This document shows, one piece after another, positions 6,476 through 11,746 of a stretch of 11,746 nt of DNA. Where the stretch lies: the NCBI GenBank assembly GCA_943325425.2, contig CALPPJ020000018.1, positions 1 through 11,746 of the forward strand. The letters are read 5' to 3'. Each line of letters opens with the position of its first letter. Position 1 is the stretch's first letter. The notes beneath the pieces are model-generated. The model made no database searches. It was not told the origin of the DNA and was given only the letters and a program-made list of their open reading frames with translations. This DNA is from Bifidobacterium breve. Lineage in GTDB: Bacteria; Actinomycetota; Acidimicrobiia; Acidimicrobiales; Ilumatobacteraceae. Made by a program: the position numbers and the translations under genes.

Positions 6476-7908
6476 TGATGTCTCAGCGTCGGGTAGGAGA
6501 GATAATGAGCGCGTGCGAAGCGTCCGCTCCCCGTTTGTTGAACGGTGATGCTGATGTTGTGGTCAGTTCGCTCACTCACGACTCTCGTCAGGTGCGCGTA
6601 GGTTCATTGTTCTGCTGTATCAAGGGTGAAAAGTTTGATGGGCATGACTTTGCAGTGGCAGCGGTTGAACGCGGAGCAGTGGCCTTACTCGTCCAGCATG
6701 AAATTTCCAATATTCCGGTAACGATTCCTCAAATTACTGTGGATGACCCACGAGCCTGTGTCGGCTTCGCCGCGACAGAGTTGTATGGCAATCCTTCACG
6801 TCATCTTTCGTTGGTAGGGATAACCGGTACAAATGGTAAAACGACGACAGCACATTTGCTGGCGTCAATCATGAAAGCTTCGGGTCTGCAAACTGAAGTG
6901 ATAGGTACATTAAGCGGTACCTTCACCACCCCCGAAGCGCCAGACCTACAACGCAGTTTTTCCGAGATGCTTGCACACGGTACGCGTGCGGTAGCGATGG
7001 AAGTTTCATCTCACGCTCTGTCGCTCGGTCGAGTCAACGGGACTCGATTTGCAGCAAGTGTGTTTACCAACTTAGGTCGCGATCATTTGGATTTTCACGG
7101 TTCGGAAGAAAATTACTTCCAGTCTAAAGCTCGGCTTTTTACTCACGACTTCACATCCGTTGGTGTCATAAATGCTGATGATTTTTACGGTCAGAGACTT
7201 TTGAACGAGTCATCCATACCCATGACGTCATTTTCAAAAGATGATGTTGACGACCTGCAAGTCTCTGCGACAACTCACCAGTATTCCTGGAGGGGTCGTA
7301 CGATCCGTGTGGGAATCGGCGGCACGGTAAATGTGATGAATTCATTGGCCGCGGCCACTGCAGCGCGTGAAATTGGCATCAGTCTTGATGACATCGTGCT
7401 TGGTCTTGAATCGGCTCCAGCGGTACCGGGACGTTTTGAAAAAGTGGAGGCTGGTCAAGATTTTGTTGTGCTTGTTGACTTTGCGCACACTCCCGATGGG
7501 CTTGCTGAAGTTTTGCGATCAGTGCGGGCTTCGTCGCCTGATTCCCGCGTCATCTTGGTCTTTGGCTGTGGCGGAGACCGCGACAAGATGAAACGTCCTT
7601 TAATGGGCGAAATATCGGTGTCCTTAGCCGATGTTGTCATCGTGACATCGGACAATCCCCGATCTGAAGACCCAGAGGCGATTATGTCTTCAATCATCGC
7701 CGGCATTCCTGATCACATGCGTCATCGATTGTTGTCCACTGATGTTGATCGTCGACGAGCTATTCAGCGAGCGATCAACATTGCGCGTTCGGGAGATGTT
7801 GTTTTGATCGCAGGTAAAGGCCATGAAGTGACTCAAACCATCGGTGCCGAGAGTTATCCGTTTGATGATCGCATGGTCGCATTAGAAATGTTGAGGAGTG
7901 TCGCATGA
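6475..7908 (+). CDS. murE: UDP-MurNAc-tripeptide synthetase MurE
   Basis: This ATP-dependent ligase of 477 residues adds the third amino acid to UDP-MurNAc-L-Ala-D-Glu in the cytoplasm. Mur ligase signatures are THDSRQVRVGSLF (34-46) in the UDP-binding domain, the ATP loop GTNGKTTT (118-125), TTPEAPDLQ (151-159), MEVSSHAL (175-182), NLGRDHLDFHG (199-209), SKARLF with K218 as the expected carbamoylated lysine, DFAHTPDGL (335-343) and FGCGGDRDKMKRP (363-375). The C-terminal DNPRSEDP (393-400) is the motif linked to meso-diaminopimelate, so a DAP-type wall is likely. ATG 6475 overlaps the ftsI stop, with a second ATG immediately after. Another in-frame ATG at 6505 has a better ribosome site but would remove an N-terminal helix seen in relatives. 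The stop overlaps mraY by 4 nt, with no murF between. Confidence 0.95.
   Translation: MMSQRRVGEIMSACEASAPRLLNGDADVVVSSLTHDSRQVRVGSLFCCIKGEKFDGHDFAVAAVERGAVALLVQHEISNIPVTIPQITVDDPRACVGFAATELYGNPSRHLSLVGITGTNGKTTTAHLLASIMKASGLQTEVIGTLSGTFTTPEAPDLQRSFSEMLAHGTRAVAMEVSSHALSLGRVNGTRFAASVFTNLGRDHLDFHGSEENYFQSKARLFTHDFTSVGVINADDFYGQRLLNESSIPMTSFSKDDVDDLQVSATTHQYSWRGRTIRVGIGGTVNVMNSLAAATAAREIGISLDDIVLGLESAPAVPGRFEKVEAGQDFVVLVDFAHTPDGLAEVLRSVRASSPDSRVILVFGCGGDRDKMKRPLMGEISVSLADVVIVTSDNPRSEDPEAIMSSIIAGIPDHMRHRLLSTDVDRRRAIQRAINIARSGDVVLIAGKGHEVTQTIGAESYPFDDRMVALEMLRSVA
6495..6499 (+). promoter_or_regulatory. Internal Shine-Dalgarno before an alternative murE start
   Basis: AGGAG ends 5 nt before the in-frame ATG at 6505. 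It is the best ribosome site near the murE 5' end and offers an alternative start giving a 467-residue protein. The upstream ATG pair at 6475/6478 has only a weak GGCGG before it but overlaps the ftsI stop and preserves the normal N-terminal helix. Confidence 0.4.
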
Positions 7909-8972
7909 TTGCCGTCATGATTGCTGGAGCGACAGCCATGTTCTTCTCATTGTTGGGAAGCCGATTTCTGATTTCGTTCTTCCGTGATCGAGGCAAAGGT
8001 CAACCAATTTTGGGCAAAGAAGACCACGGCCCAGAGCATCATCAAAAGAAGTCAGGAACGCCCACGATGGGTGGGTTGGCGATCGTGTCCGCTGCAATGA
8101 TTGGTTGGGTTGTCGCTCACTTGCGCGACGGGTTGGCATTTTCAAACCAAGCCCTCATTATTTGGGTTGGAATTCTGGTGATGGCTGGCATGGGTCTCTT
8201 GGACGATGTCATCAAAGTCAATAAGGGTCATAATCGCGGAATCTTCTGGAAGAAGAAGGGATACATCACATTTGCCATGGCGTGTGGCATCACGTGGTGG
8301 CTCGCCGCGGCGACGGACATTTCTGAAACTCTTTCATTCACTCGTTTTGATTTACCAGGTTGGCAAATTCCATGGTGGCTGTGGGTGGTGTGGACTGCGT
8401 GCATGATGTGGGCAACGACAAATGCTGTGAATGTCACCGATGGACTTGATGGCTTGGCAGGAGGATCGGCACTTTTCGGATTCTTGGCTTTCACAATCAT
8501 CGGTTACTGGTCCTTTCGAAATCCCGAGTTGTACGGAGTGCTTGCTGGCGGGACCGTGAACCCTCTTGACTTGGCGGTACTTTCAGCGGCGTTCGCTGGA
8601 GCTTGCGGCGGGTTTCTGTGGTGGAACGCAGCCCCCGCCAAAATCTTTATGGGAGACGTTGGTGCGCTCGGAATTGGGGCTGCGCTTGGACTGCTAGCAG
8701 TAGCGACGAACACCCACTTCTTACTGCCGCTGATTTGTGGAGTCAATGTCATGGAGGCTGGCTCGGTCGCCATTCAAATGGTGATCTTCAAAGCCTCTGG
8801 TCGTACGCGCCGTTTCTTCCGAATGACGCCGATCCATCATCATTTTGAGTTGATTGGCTGGCCCGAGACGACAGTCATCATTCGCTTTTGGATTATCGGT
8901 GGAATTTGTGTGGCCGGATCACTGGCGCTCTTTATTGGTGATTTCACCAGAATGAGTGACGCGCTCCGCTGA
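7905..8972 (+). CDS. mraY: Phospho-N-acetylmuramoyl-pentapeptide-transferase MraY
   Basis: This 355-residue integral membrane enzyme transfers phospho-MurNAc-pentapeptide from UDP to undecaprenyl phosphate, forming lipid I. The chain has about ten hydrophobic segments. Motifs are HHQKKSGTPTMGG (45-57), the aspartate pair D100-D101 in GLLDDVIK, NAVNVTDGLDGLAGG (173-187), WWNAAPAKIFMGDVGALG (239-256) with catalytic D251, and MTPIHHHFELIGWPE (307-321) with the HHH cluster 311-313. Length is typical. ATG 7905 overlaps the murE stop by 4 nt and has a good ribosome site GAGGAG (7893-7898) 6 nt upstream. The substrate is normally made by MurF, whose gene is not in its usual place just upstream. The stop overlaps the murD ATG by one base. 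Confidence 0.97.
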   Translation: MIAVMIAGATAMFFSLLGSRFLISFFRDRGKGQPILGKEDHGPEHHQKKSGTPTMGGLAIVSAAMIGWVVAHLRDGLAFSNQALIIWVGILVMAGMGLLDDVIKVNKGHNRGIFWKKKGYITFAMACGITWWLAAATDISETLSFTRFDLPGWQIPWWLWVVWTACMMWATTNAVNVTDGLDGLAGGSALFGFLAFTIIGYWSFRNPELYGVLAGGTVNPLDLAVLSAAFAGACGGFLWWNAAPAKIFMGDVGALGIGAALGLLAVATNTHFLLPLICGVNVMEAGSVAIQMVIFKASGRTRRFFRMTPIHHHFELIGWPETTVIIRFWIIGGICVAGSLALFIGDFTRMSDALR

Positions 8973-10312
8973 TGTCTCAACCAGTTCTTGTATACGGCCT
9001 TGGGGTTGCGGGAATCGCAACAATCAATTTTCTGTTGCGCCGAAATATAGATGTCATCGCGGCCGATGATCGGATTAACGAGGTGCGACAGGCGGACTTG
9101 CGCAAACTCGGAATTGATGTCGTCATTGCTCCGGTTGGTCACGAGTTACGTGACCTGGTGGATTGTTCACAGTATGTTGCTCCAGCACCTGGAATTCCCG
9201 AATCACACCCCGTCATCACAGCAGCGTTATCGCAACAGAAGAGTCTGAAGACCGAACTCGATATTGCCTATGAATGGGAAGCCGAGCGAGTTGCTGGGGC
9301 GCGTCCGATGGTTGCAGTAACTGGAACCGACGGAAAAACGACAACCGTGTTGATGGCTGAAGCGATTTTGCAAGCTGCTGGACGCAAGACCATTGCTTGT
9401 GGCAATACTGAAATCCCATTAGTTGAGGCGCTTGACATGGATGTTGATTCGTTTGTCGTTGAGGCCACCTCATTTCGCTTGGCATTTATCGAGAGTTTTC
9501 GCGCCGAGGCGTCGGCATGGTTGAACTTTGACTCAGATCATCTTGACTGGCACGAATCAATGAGTTCTTACGAGGCTGCTAAAGCTCGCATTTGGCGCAA
9601 TGTGCGACCAACCGATACCGCAATCGGTGTCTCCGGAGAACTCGCTGTAATTAAACACCTACAGAAAGCTCAGTGCCGCCGCCGCGTCGTTGGTGGCTCC
9701 GGTGATTACCGCACGCATGGCGCAATGCTGGTCGGACCCCAGAGCGAAATCATGTCAACTTCTGACCTGCGTCGAGCCTTGCCGCATGATGTCTCTAACG
9801 CGCTGGTGGCGAGTGCTTTGTGTATCGAATCAGGTTTAGCGACAACTGCTCAAGCCGCGACGGCATTGAGCAACTTTGTCGCGCCTCATCACCGCATTGA
9901 ATTCATCGCTGAAAGCAGGGGTATCCGTTGGTTCGACGACTCTAAGGCGACAACCCCGCACGCTGTAGTGACAGCGTTGCGTGGATTTGAATCAGTTGTC
10001 CTAATTGCTGGTGGTCGCAATAAGGACTTGGATCTTGCTCAAATAGCAATTGAGTCTGGGCGCATCAAGTCGGTCGTCGCAATCGGCGAATCAGCAGAAA
10101 TGATTTCGCAGGTATTCGCTGGCAAAAAGACAGTTGCTATTGCTTCCTCTATGCAGGAGGCAGTTGAGCAGGCCGCACGTGTTTCCGTTGCTGGAGATGT
10201 GGTTCTGCTTTCGCCTGGTTGCACCAGTTTTGATTGGTACGGAGGATACGCCGAACGTGGCGATCACTTTGCCGGTCTTGTTCGCCAGTTTATTTCTGAA
10301 GATTGTTCATAA
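8972..10312 (+). CDS. murD: UDP-N-acetylmuramoylalanine--D-glutamate ligase MurD
   Basis: This 446-residue cytoplasmic ATP-dependent ligase adds D-glutamate to UDP-MurNAc-L-Ala. It begins with a dinucleotide-type fold, VLVYGLGVAG (5-14), which binds UDP. Motifs are the ATP loop GTDGKTTT (118-125), EATSFRL (164-170), FDSDHLDWH (186-194), the lysine stretch YEAAKARIW (200-208), HHRIEF (306-311), DDSKATTPHA (322-331), IAGGRNKDLDL (345-355) and LLSPGCTSFDWY (412-423) followed by ERGDHF (428-433). Order and spacing fit MurD well, but several positions differ from the common forms, for example GTD for GTN, EATSF for ELSSF and SKATT for SKATN. It overlaps mraY by one base with no clear ribosome site of its own, suggesting coupling. 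It is followed by the only real gap in the cluster, 11 nt. Confidence 0.93.
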   Translation: MSQPVLVYGLGVAGIATINFLLRRNIDVIAADDRINEVRQADLRKLGIDVVIAPVGHELRDLVDCSQYVAPAPGIPESHPVITAALSQQKSLKTELDIAYEWEAERVAGARPMVAVTGTDGKTTTVLMAEAILQAAGRKTIACGNTEIPLVEALDMDVDSFVVEATSFRLAFIESFRAEASAWLNFDSDHLDWHESMSSYEAAKARIWRNVRPTDTAIGVSGELAVIKHLQKAQCRRRVVGGSGDYRTHGAMLVGPQSEIMSTSDLRRALPHDVSNALVASALCIESGLATTAQAATALSNFVAPHHRIEFIAESRGIRWFDDSKATTPHAVVTALRGFESVVLIAGGRNKDLDLAQIAIESGRIKSVVAIGESAEMISQVFAGKKTVAIASSMQEAVEQAARVSVAGDVVLLSPGCTSFDWYGGYAERGDHFAGLVRQFISEDCS

Positions 10313-10316
10313 GGAG
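10311..10316 (+). promoter_or_regulatory. Ribosome binding site deciding the ftsW start
   Basis: AAGGAG shares its first two bases with the murD TAA stop and ends 7 nt before ATG 10324. This supports that ATG over an in-frame TTG at 10303, which would overlap murD. Confidence 0.75.
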
Positions 10317-10323
10317 TTATCGC

Positions 10324-11553
10324 ATGACTGTTGCAATTCAACGACAGAATCGTCGACCAAAGGAAATTTCCGACCGGCGACGAGTGGCATACGAACGTGC
10401 CCTTCTTGCCCGTGCTGGTCAGGGAAGAATTCGCTCACGTTTTCGCGAAGATGTCGGCCGCGATCCGAAGCCGTTGGGGTTTTACATGATCGTTGCAGTT
10501 TCTTTAACGCTGGTTCTCTTTGGTTTGGTCATGGTGCTATCGGCTTCGTCAATTACTTCTTTCCACAAGGGCGGATCACCTTGGAAGATGTTCATAGAAC
10601 AAGCTTCAATGGCGGCTCTCGGCGGCGCTGGCATGTTTGCGGCCTACGTGTTTCGGTTGGATTATCTGCGACACTTGGCCAGATTTCTTCCCTGGATCGG
10701 CGTTGGTCTGATGTTGATGGCCTTCATTCCAAAATTCGGTGTCAGTGTGAACGGTGCCCGAGCATGGATTGAAATTGCAGGGCGTAGGTTTCAACCTTCA
10801 GAATTCACCAAATTGTTCATCATCATTTTCGGCGCTGATTTGTTGGCACGTCGTGAAAAGGAAATGGGCAACTTGAAACGAACGATGCTTCCTTTCTTGT
10901 TTGTCGTGGGTATTGCCGCGGCTGTTTCAGCAGTTCAAAGTGATATTGGTTCGTGCATCGTCATAATGAGCATTGCCGCTGCGGTCCTTTTCTTGGCTGG
11001 AGCACCTCTTCGACCAATGGCAGGAATTGGTCTAGTAGCCGGATTTTTTGGGTTTCTGTTCATTCGTTCAAGCCCAGAGAAAATGGCTCGATTCACGTCG
11101 TTCTTGCACCTTGAAGAACTCCGAGAGAGCGATAGTTACCAGGTGTATCAAGCAATGATTAGTTTGTCGAACGGTGGAGTGACCGGAACTGGTATCGGTG
11201 CGGGTAGCGGCAAATGGGGCTACGTACCGTTAGCTCATAGCGACTTTATCTTTTCCATTTTGGCAGAAGAGATGGGGCTTTTAGGCGTCTTTGGATTACT
11301 GACTTTGTTCGCGTTCTTGATCTATTTCGGTTTGCAGGTCGCCTTATCGTGTCGTCACCGGTTTGGCATGCTTTTGGCTGGCGGAATCTCAGCATGGTTC
11401 CTGATTCAGATCGTGATCAACATCGGCGGCGTCATCGGAATGATCCCCGTGACAGGTTTGACTTTGCCATTCATTTCTTATGGCGGTTCATCGCTTATTG
11501 TCTCAATGGTGGCTTGCGGATTATTGATGAACGTAGCTCGCCGTCCGCGATGA
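10324..11553 (+). CDS. ftsW: Septal peptidoglycan glycosyltransferase FtsW (SEDS family)
   Basis: This 409-residue polytopic membrane protein polymerises lipid II into glycan strands at the division site together with FtsI. A basic cytoplasmic tail (1-50) is followed by about ten hydrophobic segments. SEDS landmarks are VMVLSASSI (69-77), NGARAWIEI (143-151) and FQPSEFTKL (156-164), QSDIG (205-209, usually QPDLG), PLAHSDFIFSILAEEMGLLG (302-321) with the essential aspartate D307, and the C-terminal GMIPVTGLTLPFISYGGSS (372-390). The division-specific FtsW rather than RodA is inferred from the position between murD and murG. Start ATG 10324 has a strong ribosome site; the 5' TTG at 10303 is rejected. 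The TGA overlaps the murG ATG by 4 nt. Confidence 0.95.
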   Translation: MTVAIQRQNRRPKEISDRRRVAYERALLARAGQGRIRSRFREDVGRDPKPLGFYMIVAVSLTLVLFGLVMVLSASSITSFHKGGSPWKMFIEQASMAALGGAGMFAAYVFRLDYLRHLARFLPWIGVGLMLMAFIPKFGVSVNGARAWIEIAGRRFQPSEFTKLFIIIFGADLLARREKEMGNLKRTMLPFLFVVGIAAAVSAVQSDIGSCIVIMSIAAAVLFLAGAPLRPMAGIGLVAGFFGFLFIRSSPEKMARFTSFLHLEELRESDSYQVYQAMISLSNGGVTGTGIGAGSGKWGYVPLAHSDFIFSILAEEMGLLGVFGLLTLFAFLIYFGLQVALSCRHRFGMLLAGGISAWFLIQIVINIGGVIGMIPVTGLTLPFISYGGSSLIVSMVACGLLMNVARRPR

Positions 11554-11746
11554 CGACGTTTGCAGTCATCGCAGGCGGGGGAACTTCTGGACATGTACTG
11601 CCAGCAATTGCGATTGCTGAGGCCTTGACCGATAGCGGGGTAGACCTTGCTCAGGTTTATTACACGGGTGCCAAACGAGGAGTTGAAACTGAACTCGTTC
11701 CGCCCACCGGAATCCGCCATAGTTTTTTTGATGTTGTCGGGCTACA
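11550..11746 (+). CDS. murG: UDP-GlcNAc:lipid I N-acetylglucosaminyltransferase MurG (5' part, cut by window edge)
   Basis: The first 65 codons of murG run off the right edge. The translation begins MTTFAVIAGGGTSGHVLPA and continues AIAEALTDSG. It contains the MurG glycine-rich loop GGGT.GH (normally GGGTGGH, with Ser for the second loop Gly here) and the following helix, then YYTGAKRGVETELVP as in the family's N-terminal domain. MurG converts lipid I to lipid II on the inner face of the membrane, which matches its place after mraY and ftsW. The ATG overlaps the ftsW stop in ATGA; no ribosome site is evident, so it probably depends on coupled translation. The C-terminal UDP-GlcNAc domain is not visible. 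Confidence 0.9.
   Translation, partial: MTTFAVIAGGGTSGHVLPAIAIAEALTDSGVDLAQVYYTGAKRGVETELVPPTGIRHSFFDVVGL

Noticed and set aside
10303..10323. Extension of ftsW to TTG 10303.
   Set aside because: It overlaps the end of murD without a ribosome site, whereas ATG 10324 has AAGGAG at ideal spacing.

Overview
The window holds the front half of a division and cell wall (dcw) cluster from a high-G+C Gram-positive type bacterium of only moderate GC. Ten protein genes are supported: eight complete genes and one truncated gene cover the region from 2603 to the right edge plus the divergent gene, and one further gene lies at the left edge. An actinobacterial host, possibly of the class Acidimicrobiia, is suggested by four things: the Cys-rich tail of RsmH, a basic membrane protein in the ftsL slot, Thr-rich linkers in a secreted hydrolase, and the gene order. 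The lineage is an inference and the sequence alone does not prove it.

Left part (1-2390): a lipoate-ligase/octanoyltransferase family gene on the plus strand converges on a minus-strand gene, and their stop codons overlap. The minus-strand gene encodes a secreted peptidoglycan hydrolase with four peptidoglycan-binding repeats and a C-terminal M23 (LytM) endopeptidase domain.

Centre (2391-2602): a divergent intergenic region carries a striking purine-rich array of GTGG/GGGG blocks spaced 8-12 nt apart. This is best read as the operator of the MraZ autorepressor, with a TTGACA hexamer embedded in it.

Right part (2603-11746): mraZ, rsmH, an ftsL-like gene, ftsI, murE, mraY, murD, ftsW and the start of murG all lie on the plus strand. 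Neighbouring reading frames overlap by 1 or 4 nt at every junction except murD-ftsW, which has an 11-nt gap. The products make the UDP-MurNAc-peptide (MurE, MurD), move it to the lipid carrier (MraY), add GlcNAc (MurG), and polymerise and crosslink lipid II at the septum (FtsW, FtsI, FtsL). MraZ and RsmH are the usual leading regulators.

Two points stand out. murF, normally between murE and mraY, is absent: those two genes overlap by 4 nt. The wall hydrolase is also placed so that it could share the MraZ operator. No RNA gene, insertion sequence, phage gene or CRISPR array was seen, and most of the window is an ordinary conserved dcw operon.
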